Both the position numbers and the translations under genes were made by a program. A stretch of DNA of 64,000 bases from Bifidobacterium rousetti (lineage in GTDB: Bacteria > Actinomycetota > Actinomycetes > Actinomycetales > Bifidobacteriaceae): the NCBI RefSeq assembly GCF_008698235.1, contig NZ_PEBH01000002.1:62001-126000 (forward strand). The letters run 5' to 3'. Positions 46,001-52,792 of the stretch are shown piece by piece. The notes beneath the pieces are model-generated. The model was given only the letters and a program-made list of their open reading frames with translations. It was not told where the DNA came from and searched no databases. Within the stretch, counting starts at the first letter, position 1; each line of letters begins with the position of its first letter.

Positions 46001-47172
46001 CCGCGAGGAAGATCCGCGCGTGGATCGACGACCACTACCCGTGCCTGCCCGGATCGGGCGACATGCGCAAGCCGAACACGCCGCCGGATGACGTGACCTC
46101 CTGGCCGGATCTCGCGCATGTGTTCACGCAGGCGTCGATCGCCGTGCTGGGCGCGCAGATCCACCCGGAGGTGCTGGGACCGGATCTGATCGCGCGTCTC
46201 CAGCCGTACCTGAAGATGACGTTCGTCGTCGAGGAGCGGGTCGGCGGGCGATCCTCCGGACGTCCCGGACGCGGCCGGACGCAGGTCAGAACGCTCGGCA
46301 GATCCAAGGACCTGAAGGCGCTGCAGGTGAAGTTCGCCGCCGAGGCCAAGGAGTCGGCGCGCAACATGGTGCGCAAGCAGGCCGACAAGGCCGGCGACGC
46401 GGGCCGTCTCGTCGAACGCGCCGACCTGCTGCACAAGGCGGGCGCGACCACCGAATCACGCGCCTCGATGCTCTGGCGCGGCGCGCTGGACGCGCTGAGG
46501 CTCCCCTCCGACCGCATCTCCTCGCGCTGGCTGGGTGCGGAGGCGCTGATGCTCGCCTCCGCGCCGTACAAGTCGACGAAGGAGCTGGTCGAGGACCTGC
46601 AGCTCGCCGCCGTCAAACGGCTGCTGCCGGACGTGGACCGGCTGCCGGACGACGACGCGCTGGCGAACGCGGTGCTCGACGTGCGCGAGGTGTTCGAGGA
46701 CACGGTCTATCAGGTCGCGCACGACGTGATCGCGATCCTCAAACGCTACGCCGAGGTCGACAAGGCCGTCTCCGGCAAGGCCGACCTGCCGATGCTCTCG
46801 GTGCTCCAGTCGATCCGGGAGCATATCGCGACGCTCGTGTTCCCCGGCTTCGTCGGCGCCGCTCCCCCGGCCGCGCTCAAATCCATCGAACGCTACCTCC
46901 ACGCCGACCTCATGCGCCTGAACAAGGCGAAGCAGGACAAGAACCGCGACGTGCGCTGGGCGTGGGAGGCCGACGAGGCGCGCCAGCTGGTCGACAAGGC
47001 CACGGCCGCCGCGAAGCGCGAGCCGGCGGGGCCCTCGCACGAGCGGATGATGAAACGGGCCGACGAGGCGCGCTGGATGCTCGAGGAGTTCTACGTGAGC
47101 CTGTGGGCACAGGAGCTCGGCACCCCGAAGCCGGCCAGCCTCAACCGCATCAAGAAGGCGCTGGCCGCCTAG
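43021..47172 (+). CDS. hrpA: ATP-dependent RNA helicase HrpA (DEAH box)
   Basis: 1383 residues, the usual size for HrpA. Walker A SGQTGSGKTTQLPK (about residues 31-44), DEAH motif IIIDEAHERSLNIDFLLGYL (about residue 130), SATIDSEKF (motif III), TNVAETSLTVPGIRYVVDPG and QRSGRCGRVADG (motifs V/VI about residues 360-410). Helicase-associated and OB regions follow, then the long HrpA-specific C-terminal half. In other bacteria HrpA resolves stalled ribosomes or processes mRNA. An insertion rich in Gly/Ser/Asn (SPRAGRSGRGGNGNANSR, about residues 240-258) sits between the RecA lobes. The site before the ATG is weak. Confidence 0.94.
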   Translation: MRFEYPSELPVSAARDEIARAVRSSQVVIVSGQTGSGKTTQLPKILLELGRGSHGRQIVHTQPRRIAARTVAERIASEMGVRLGDEIGYQVRFTDESSPSTRLRVVTDGILLAQIQRDPQLSRYDTIIIDEAHERSLNIDFLLGYLTALLPKRRDLKLVITSATIDSEKFQRHFEEALHEKVPVIEVSGRTYPVQVLYEPLGTAPALMREVPGFATGARPGDADYEELSTAIADDGSDSPRAGRSGRGGNGNANSRFADDSITDMPTAVARACAELVIHSSHERGPRDILVFASGERDIHEFEAALRHHYGPRADDMRRPDAIEIMPLFARLSAADQHKVFESHTHQRIVIATNVAETSLTVPGIRYVVDPGNARISRYSKTAKVQRLPIEPISQASADQRSGRCGRVADGIAIRLYSREDYETRPRFTEPEILRTSLGAVVLHMLSVGVARTAEDVTRFGFIDPPDMKAVSDGFNELTELKAVARHRGEVTLTHIGRQLARIPIDVRLGRMIIEAARTASPNTLAAVLVVVAFLSLQDPRERPDDKREEADRIHNRYADQTSDYLTALNIWDRVFQADGEPSNNALRRICKTEYFSWLRMRQWKDLVSQLRQMCREMKFKVGDPLPSTRAGLEIRQLPINQQAAHSLCCAWDADGIHKSMLAGLLSMMGMQVVREPKASDYANLKGAARARALKRAQKMSKNDYLGARGTHFALFPASAVAKTTPSWVMSTELVETSRLWARYSAAIDPAWAEPLAGTLTRTTYAEPHWSGSRGSAVASAKVLLYGLPIVQDRTVQWGRINPPEARDFLIRQGLVEGDIQQRFSYDEFVAKNLKLLEEAADDANRTRQVAETVSDEDLFDFYNAVIPNDVTSVAALAQWWKGVHDENPKLLDFDPEKVERLQTADAVSLNDYPDHWHTLGTDGQPIDLRLSYIYDPSDENDGVTVHVPLKALSRLTPDQFTWNVPGLLDELILAMIKALPKQLRVQFVPAPDAARKIRAWIDDHYPCLPGSGDMRKPNTPPDDVTSWPDLAHVFTQASIAVLGAQIHPEVLGPDLIARLQPYLKMTFVVEERVGGRSSGRPGRGRTQVRTLGRSKDLKALQVKFAAEAKESARNMVRKQADKAGDAGRLVERADLLHKAGATTESRASMLWRGALDALRLPSDRISSRWLGAEALMLASAPYKSTKELVEDLQLAAVKRLLPDVDRLPDDDALANAVLDVREVFEDTVYQVAHDVIAILKRYAEVDKAVSGKADLPMLSVLQSIREHIATLVFPGFVGAAPPAALKSIERYLHADLMRLNKAKQDKNRDVRWAWEADEARQLVDKATAAAKREPAGPSHERMMKRADEARWMLEEFYVSLWAQELGTPKPASLNRIKKALAA

Positions 47173-47263
47173 GAGCGCCCTAGGTTGGCTAGGACACGAC
47201 CCTAGGTTGGCCTGCCCCGATACAATACGACAGCACGAAAACGGATAAGGAGAAACATTCATC

Positions 47264-47569
47264 ATGGCATTGACCAAGAAGCAGATCAAGCAGCTGCGCG
47301 GCATGGCGAACAGCCTCAAGCCGCTCATCAACATCGGCAAGAACGACATCAGCGACTCGCTGGTCAAGCAGACCAGCGAGACCCTCGCCAAGCGCGAGCT
47401 GGTGAAGATCAGCGTACAGGACGGTTCCGGCCTCGACGCCAAGGAGGCCGCCGACAAGCTCGCCGGTCAGGTCGGCGCCGAAGTCGTGCAGACCATCGGC
47501 AACCGGTTCGTCCTGTTCCGCCGCTCGAAGCGCGAGGACATCGAACACATCAGCCTCGTGCGCGAGTGA
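47264..47569 (+). CDS. yhbY: Ribosome-assembly RNA-binding protein YhbY (CRM domain)
   Basis: 101 residues forming one CRS1/YhbY domain: LTKKQIKQLRGMANSLKPLINIGKNDISDSLV, then the GxxG-like KISVQDG and IGNRFVLFRRSK. YhbY proteins bind pre-50S particles. AAGGAGA precedes the ATG at about 11 bases, and a TACAAT -10 candidate (47221-47226) lies upstream. Its stop overlaps a GTG that can start the MFS gene (GTGA). Confidence 0.93.
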   Translation: MALTKKQIKQLRGMANSLKPLINIGKNDISDSLVKQTSETLAKRELVKISVQDGSGLDAKEAADKLAGQVGAEVVQTIGNRFVLFRRSKREDIEHISLVRE

Positions 47570-49041
47570 CGCGGGGCGGCATGGCTTCGCAGACTGATTC
47601 CCGCGCTCTCGACGAGCGCATCCCCGGCAGGCTGATCGGCGCGATCGTCGCGACCGGTTCGCTCGCCTTCATCGGCATCCTCACCGAAACGGTGATGACG
47701 GTGCTCTTCCCGCAGCTCATGCGCGAGTTCCATGTGGACACCGCCACCGTGCAGTGGATCACGACGATCTACCTGCTCACGGTGGCCGCCACGATGCCGG
47801 TCTCCTCGTTCCTCAAGCGCCGGTTCCGCCTGAAGACGATCTTCCTCGCGGCGGTCGCGCTCGCGCTGACCGGCTCCGTCATCATGATCTTCGCGGGCGC
47901 GTTCCCGATGCTCATCGTCGCCCGCATCATCCAGGGCGTGGGTTCGGGCGTCGCGACCCCGCTGATGATGAACATCATCCTCGAGCAGTCGCCGCGATCC
48001 AAAATCGGGCGTCTCATGGGCGTCGGATCGCTCGTCATCACGGTCGCCCCGGCCATCGGGCCGACCGTGGGCGGCGCGGTGACGACCGTGCTGCCGTGGC
48101 GCGCTATCTTCGTCATCGCGATCCCGCTGATGCTCGTCGCCGCGGTCGTGGGCCTCATGTGCATCGAGCAGAAGTCCCCCACCGAAGCGGCGTACCTTGA
48201 CCCGTTGCAGCTGACCACGATCGTCGTCGCGCTGGTCGGCATGGTGCTGGGGCTCAATCAGGCCGGCATGGCGGTGAGCGCCGCCGTGTCCGGACAGCCG
48301 GTCGGCACCTCGGGCGTGATCGCCGTGGCGAGCTTCGTGATCGGCCTCGCCTCGCTGATCGCGTTCGGATGGCTGTCCCATCGCGCGTTCTCGCCGCTGC
48401 TGCGCCTCGGCATCCTGCGTGACCGTGTGGTGCTGCTGCATCTGGTGGCGTACCTCGTCATGCCGATCGTCTCGATCGGCTTCGGCTATGTGATCACCAA
48501 CGTGGCCCAGCTCTCGCTCGGCACGAACGCGTTCCTCGCGGGCGCGCTGGTGCTGCCCGGCGCCCTGATCGGCGCGGTGTGCGCGCCGCTCGGCGGCTGG
48601 CTCTACGACCGCTTCGGCGCGGTCGGACCGGTGCTGGTGCCGTTCGGCATCGCGATCCTCGGCCCGGCGCTGCTGTTTGCGTTCTCGATGCACCTGACCC
48701 CGGCGCTGCTCGCCGGCTTCTACTTCATCTTCGGGTTCTTCTTCGCGCTCGGCAACTCGAACGTGATGACCAGCGCGCTGAGCTCGATCCCCCACGAGTT
48801 CGCACCCGACGGCAACGCGATCTTCAACACGGCCCTCCAGTTCGGCGGCGCCGCCGGAACCGCCCTGTTCTCGACGATCCTTGCGGTCGCGCAGGCCGGT
48901 CACGGCTCGGAGGGCTCCCCCGAATTCATGCACGCGACCGCGGTCGGCGGCTCGTGGGTGTTCGCCGTGATGACCGCCATCTGCGTGATCGGATGGCTGT
49001 CGTTGGCCGTCGCCTTCCGCATCCGCGCCTCGCGGCGTTGA
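47566..49041 (+). CDS. MFS multidrug efflux transporter (DHA2-like)
   Basis: 491 residues with about 14 hydrophobic spans. After the N-terminus, ETVMTVLFPQLMREFHVDTATVQWITTIYLLTVAATMPVSSFLKRRF and GVGSGVATPLMMNIILEQSPRSKIGRLMG give the drug:H+ antiporter-2 pattern (motifs A and C regions), including GPTVGGAV. Substrate unknown. The frame begins with GTG 47566 overlapping the yhbY stop; ATG 47581 (MASQTD) is a plausible alternative start. A terminator follows. Confidence 0.85.
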   Translation: MTRGGMASQTDSRALDERIPGRLIGAIVATGSLAFIGILTETVMTVLFPQLMREFHVDTATVQWITTIYLLTVAATMPVSSFLKRRFRLKTIFLAAVALALTGSVIMIFAGAFPMLIVARIIQGVGSGVATPLMMNIILEQSPRSKIGRLMGVGSLVITVAPAIGPTVGGAVTTVLPWRAIFVIAIPLMLVAAVVGLMCIEQKSPTEAAYLDPLQLTTIVVALVGMVLGLNQAGMAVSAAVSGQPVGTSGVIAVASFVIGLASLIAFGWLSHRAFSPLLRLGILRDRVVLLHLVAYLVMPIVSIGFGYVITNVAQLSLGTNAFLAGALVLPGALIGAVCAPLGGWLYDRFGAVGPVLVPFGIAILGPALLFAFSMHLTPALLAGFYFIFGFFFALGNSNVMTSALSSIPHEFAPDGNAIFNTALQFGGAAGTALFSTILAVAQAGHGSEGSPEFMHATAVGGSWVFAVMTAICVIGWLSLAVAFRIRASRR

Positions 49042-49061
49042 ATCGAAGCATCCGCGACATC

Positions 49062-49099
49062 ATGAAAGCCCCGGACCATTTCGGTCCCGGGGCTTTCAT
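49062..49099 (+). terminator. Terminator of the MFS gene
   Basis: Near-perfect 16-17-bp stem (ATGAAAGCCCCGG...CCGGGGCTTTCAT, one bulge), 20 bp after the stop. Confidence 0.75.
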
Positions 49100-49148
49100 C
49101 GTCTTTCACGACGCCATCGACATTACGCCTGACCGGCCGGAAAGGTCG

Positions 49149-49931
49149 TCAATCGGTCAGTTCGAGCCCCTGTGCGTCACGGTGCCAAGGGCTTCCCGGA
49201 TTGCTGCACAGGATGAGGATGCCCTCGACGAATCCCCAGATCATCGCGGCGATCGGGCCCAGCCCGACGAGGATCCAGCCGACCAGCGTGAGCAACAGCT
49301 GCGCGACCGCCTTGCCGGTGTAGCCGAGATAGAAGTTGTGCACGCCGAGACCGCCGAGGAAGATGCCGAACAGCCCGGCGGCGAGCTTCGACTTCGTGCT
49401 CGTCGGGACGTACGGGCCGTAGCCGTACTGGGGAGCGGCCCCATACGGGGCGCCCGGGGCACCGGGTGCGGCGTACTGGGACCCGGTCGGGGCATATCCG
49501 GGGGCGCCGCCGTACGGGGCTCCGTTCGGATCGTATCCCGGAGTGCCATACGGGGTTCCGGAAACGCCGTAACCGGGCGCCGACTGGCCCGGATACGCCG
49601 GATCACCCGATTGACCCGTGTATGCACCGCCATTGGACTGTCCGGCGTATTCCTCACCCGATAGGCCCGACTCCGTCTGGTTGCCGTATCCCTGCCCGGC
49701 GTATCCCCCGCCCGGTTGGCCGACGTACCCCTGCCCGGCATATCCCTGCCCGTTGTATCCGGAGTATCCGGACTCGCCATAGTCCGCGCCGTCGTATCCG
49801 GCCCCCGTCGGCTGTCCCGACTGGGGGTATGACGGCTGGGGCTGGTTGCCCTGACCGTATGCCGGCTGTCCATACGGCTGCTGCGCTCCTGCATTACTCG
49901 GGCTCTGATTGAACTGATTCGGATCGCTCAT
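49149..49931 (-). CDS. TM2-domain membrane protein with Tyr/Gly/Gln-rich N-terminus
   Basis: 260 residues. The first ~165 residues are low complexity, dominated by Gly, Tyr, Gln, Pro, Ser with loose repeats such as GYAGQGY, GYVGQPGGGYAGQGYGNQ and APGYGVSGTPYG. The C-terminal ~85 residues form a TM2 domain: KSKLAAGLFGIFLGGLGVHNFYLGYTGKAVAQLLL, then GWILVGLGPIAAMIWGFVEGILIL. Function unknown in bacteria. The start is ATG 49931, with GGGAGGA seven bases upstream; longer frames have no site. Confidence 0.85.
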   Translation of the reverse strand: MSDPNQFNQSPSNAGAQQPYGQPAYGQGNQPQPSYPQSGQPTGAGYDGADYGESGYSGYNGQGYAGQGYVGQPGGGYAGQGYGNQTESGLSGEEYAGQSNGGAYTGQSGDPAYPGQSAPGYGVSGTPYGTPGYDPNGAPYGGAPGYAPTGSQYAAPGAPGAPYGAAPQYGYGPYVPTSTKSKLAAGLFGIFLGGLGVHNFYLGYTGKAVAQLLLTLVGWILVGLGPIAAMIWGFVEGILILCSNPGSPWHRDAQGLELTD

Positions 49932-50099
49932 CGCGGCGTCCTCCCTTTCCAGCCGGATCGCCCGACCATGTATGAACATTCCCTGACACATTGTCTCACA
50001 CATCCGGTTCGCCGAGAAGACCCCCGTATCCTCGTCCTCGTCCACGGATCCCGCCGAGGAGACGCTCCCGGTGGCCAACGGAGGCCAGCCCACAAAGGA

Positions 50100-50312
50100 C
50101 GTACGCTGACTCCCGGTCACAGTACGCCAAACGGGGCTTTACACCGATTGCCACCTGTTTTCGTACGCTGACCCGCACCCAGCATACGAATACAGGGGGC
50201 AATGTCGGGATAGCCCCGGGAAACGTACGCTGACTGGAGGCCAGCGTACGCGGACCGGGGTCAGCCGTCCGTTGGCCACGGGAAGCGTACGGCGCGGAGG
50301 CCAGAAGAGCCC
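50100..50312. repeat. Degenerate 62-bp tandem repeat with CGTACGCTG dyads
   Basis: CGTACGCTGAC occurs exactly at 50100, 50162 and 50224, and CGTACGGCG at 50286, so the period is 62 bp. In the first three units a second TACG lies at the same offset (+23), giving dyads CGTACGCTG-N9-CAG(C)(G/A)TACG of 27 bp; GGGG recurs at offset +33. The rest has diverged. Not a CRISPR: the middle of the repeat is not conserved. Confidence 0.7.
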
Positions 50313-50354
50313 CGAGTCGTTAGCGGGACGGGGGACGCCCAGAAGACCACAAAA

Positions 50355-50396
50355 CGTGTGGGGGTGTGGTCCCTACAGGGACCACACCCCCACACG
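50355..50396. repeat. Perfect 20-bp G-rich hairpin
   Basis: CGTGTGGGGGTGTGGTCCCT, a 2-base spacer, and its exact reverse complement. On the minus strand it is followed by TTTTG, so it may be a distal terminator of the fru operon. Confidence 0.7.
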
Positions 50397-50641
50397 CCGG
50401 ATGAAGAAGGAAAGGAAAAGAGAAAGAGGTTTGTCTTGCGCCGTGGGGTCGGAATCATGTGGCGTACCATTCACCCCTGCCGCCTCCCCGCCCCTGATGG
50501 AACGGGGACGGAAAACGGCAGCCGGGCGAATCGGAACCGATCCCTACGGGCAAGACCATGTTCAGTTATGTTCCGTGCTTCGGGGTGAATCGCCCATCAA
50601 ATCCGATGGCCGACCCGCAGTCCAATCGCACGGGTTCAGGT

Positions 50642-50693
50642 CCCCGGGGGTTGCCCTCCGGCCGTCACAGTCCGACCGGCAGGCAACCCCGGG
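50642..50693 (-). terminator. Hairpin after fruG
   Basis: Stem CCCGGGGTTGCC with CCCGGGGGTTGCC complement (one bulge), plus inner GCCGGTCGGAC/GACGGCC pairing, starting 6 bases after the fruG stop. No clear T tract. Confidence 0.55.
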
Positions 50694-50698
50694 CTCTC

Positions 50699-51721
50699 CT
50701 ATTTCTTGGATCCGACCGCGGTCACCGCACGCTGCAGGACCACGAAGATCAGGATCATGAGGCCGACCACGATGGTCGTCCACTCGGCCGGGACACCGAA
50801 GTCGGAGGTCAGCGGGTCGATGATGGAGCGGACCAGGGCGCCGATCACGGAGCCGAGCACGTAGCCGAAGCCACCGGTGATGATCGTGCCGCCGATGACG
50901 ACGGAGGCGACGGCGTCGAGCTCCCAGCCGACACCCACGGTGTTCTTGGCCGAGCCGATGTTCGCGGTGTAGACGATCGAGGCCAGGGCGGCGAGGAAGC
51001 CGGAGGTCAGGTAGATCGAGAACTGCGCGCGCTTGACGGGCAGACCCATGAGCTCCGCGGAGGAGCGGGAGCCGCCGATGGCGTAGATGGTGCGGCCGGT
51101 GCGGGTGTGGTGCAGGAAGATGTAGCCGTAGATGACCACGATCACCGCGAGGATCACGCCCACATTGAAGGACAGATCGTTGGAGATCTTCGGGTTGTCG
51201 ATGATCTTGATCTCGTTGGCGATGAAGGAGAAGTCATTGCCCTCGGGGAAGGTCAGCGAGTCGGTGGAGATGATCGAGGCGAGGCCGCGGGCGAGGAACA
51301 TCGTCGACAGCGTGGCGATGAACGGCTGCATGTTGAACTCCTCGATGAGGAGCGCGGCGAGCAGGCCGAAGGCCAGACCGATGAGCAGCATGACGATCAT
51401 GACGACGATCGCCGGGACGCCCGCGTTGGCCATCTTCAGGCCGACGACGGCGGTGATGGCGACGATCGCGCCGACGGACAGATCGATGCCGCCGGTCAGG
51501 ATCGGCAGGGTCATCGCGACCGCCAGGATGATCAGGTATGCGTGATCGATGAACAGGGAGGAGATGAAGCCCAGACGGATGTAGGTGCCGAACAGCGCCT
51601 GTCCCATGATGAGCATCAGGATGAAGATCACCACGGCCGCGATGGTCGGGATCATCTGCGCGTCCATGCGACGCGACTTCTTCGCGGCCTTCTTGGCCGG
51701 GGTTGCCGTAGCTGTTGTCAT
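50699..51721 (-). CDS. fruG: Fructose ABC transporter permease FruG
   Basis: A 340-residue RbsC/YjfF-type permease with about eight to ten spans. The family stretch LTGGIDLSVGAIVAITAVVGLKMA (about residues 75-98) and RTGRTIYAIGGSRSSAELMGLPVKRAQFSIYLTSGFLAALA (about residues 208-248) are clear. With FruF it forms the membrane channel of the bifidobacterial fructose importer. The start ATG overlaps the fruF stop (ATGA). Last gene of fruEKFG. Confidence 0.92.
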   Translation of the reverse strand: MTTATATPAKKAAKKSRRMDAQMIPTIAAVVIFILMLIMGQALFGTYIRLGFISSLFIDHAYLIILAVAMTLPILTGGIDLSVGAIVAITAVVGLKMANAGVPAIVVMIVMLLIGLAFGLLAALLIEEFNMQPFIATLSTMFLARGLASIISTDSLTFPEGNDFSFIANEIKIIDNPKISNDLSFNVGVILAVIVVIYGYIFLHHTRTGRTIYAIGGSRSSAELMGLPVKRAQFSIYLTSGFLAALASIVYTANIGSAKNTVGVGWELDAVASVVIGGTIITGGFGYVLGSVIGALVRSIIDPLTSDFGVPAEWTTIVVGLMILIFVVLQRAVTAVGSKK

Positions 51722-52791
51722 GCTGCCACCGCCTTAGACTGCTGAGCCTTGAGCGCGCGCTTGCGTTTCATTTCCGCGCTCAGGTTATGAACCTTGGGTG
51801 CCTGCATCACGCAGATCACGATCACGACGATGGCGAAGAAGGCCGGGGTTGCGGCCGCATCGATGCCGAGGGTGATGATGGTCTTGCGGATCATGGCGAT
51901 GATCACCGCGCCGATAGCGGAACCGGCGAGGGAGAACTTGCCGCCGAGCAGCGAGGTGCCGCCGATGACGACCGCGAGGATCGCGTACATCTCGAGGTCC
52001 TGACCGGTCTTGACGACGTCGACGCGCATCACGGACGCGGTGGCGAACAGGCCGGCGATGGCCGCGAGGAAGCCGGAGACCGCGTAGACGAGGAAGAGGA
52101 TCTTCTTCGGCTTGATGCCGGTCATGCGGGAGGCTTCGGGGTTGATGCCGACGGCCTCGATCATCATGCCCATCGCGGTCTTGCGGCACAGCAGGCCGAC
52201 GAGGATCACGATGACCAGGGCGATGATGAAGTTGGCGGGGATGCCGAGGATGAAGCCGTTGGCGATCCAGCGCAGCGGCTCGCCGCCGGCGACGGAGGAG
52301 GCGTCGGTGTTCTCGCCGGAGGTGATGACCTTCGCGAGGCCACGGCCGGCGAGCATCATGATCAGGGTCGTGATGAACGGCTGGAGTCCGAGGAACGCGA
52401 CGAGCGCGCCGTTGACGCATCCGACCACGAGGCCGATGACGAGGGCCAGCAGGATGGCGGCCCACACGTTGACGCCGTTGGTCAGCGCCTGCATCGCGGC
52501 GGCGCCGGCGACGGCCATCACGGAACCGACGGACAGATCGATGCCGGCGGTGGAGATGACCAGCGTCATGCCGGTGGCGATCATGAGGTAGCGGGCGGAT
52601 TCCTGCAGCATCGTGATCATCGGGCCGGCCAGACCGCCGGTGTTGCTGTTCCAGCTCAGCTGGAGGAACTGGTGATCGAAGATGGTGCAGATGATGATGA
52701 GCAGGATGAAGGCGAGGACCGACCAGGTGAGGTTGGATCCCAGCAGCTTCTTCACCAGGGCGTTGCCGCCCTTCTTGGCTTCTTCAGCCAT
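51718..52791 (-). CDS. fruF: Fructose ABC transporter permease FruF
   Basis: A 357-residue RbsC/YtfT-type permease. MTLVISTAGIDLSVGSVMAVAGAAAMQALTNG (about residues 75-106), GLQPFITTLIMMLAGRGLAKVIT, and MGMMIEAVGINPEASRMTGIKPKKILFLVYAVSGFLAAIAG fit the sugar permease family. The start ATG is 1 base after the fruK stop (TGAGATG). Order E-K-F-G is that of the characterised B. longum fructose transporter. Confidence 0.92.
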   Translation of the reverse strand: MAEEAKKGGNALVKKLLGSNLTWSVLAFILLIIICTIFDHQFLQLSWNSNTGGLAGPMITMLQESARYLMIATGMTLVISTAGIDLSVGSVMAVAGAAAMQALTNGVNVWAAILLALVIGLVVGCVNGALVAFLGLQPFITTLIMMLAGRGLAKVITSGENTDASSVAGGEPLRWIANGFILGIPANFIIALVIVILVGLLCRKTAMGMMIEAVGINPEASRMTGIKPKKILFLVYAVSGFLAAIAGLFATASVMRVDVVKTGQDLEMYAILAVVIGGTSLLGGKFSLAGSAIGAVIIAMIRKTIITLGIDAAATPAFFAIVVIVICVMQAPKVHNLSAEMKRKRALKAQQSKAVAA

Positions 52792-52792
52792 C

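Larger units (their letters stand above)
49932..50698. other. Long intergenic region between TM2 gene and fru operon
   Basis: 767 bp with no supported protein gene. It contains the 62-bp degenerate tandem repeats, the perfect 20-bp hairpin and the hairpin after fruG listed separately. Between them (50397-50440) is a purine-rich stretch (GAAGAAGGAAAGGAAAAGAG). Small ORFs here have no ribosome site or recognisable sequence. Confidence 0.6.

Noticed and set aside
50100..50312. CRISPR-like array of 27-bp repeats with 35-bp spacers
   Set aside because: Only the outer 9-11 bases of each 27-bp unit are shared and the centre differs in every copy; the 35-bp intervals also share positions. True CRISPR repeats would be nearly identical. 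No cas genes are nearby.
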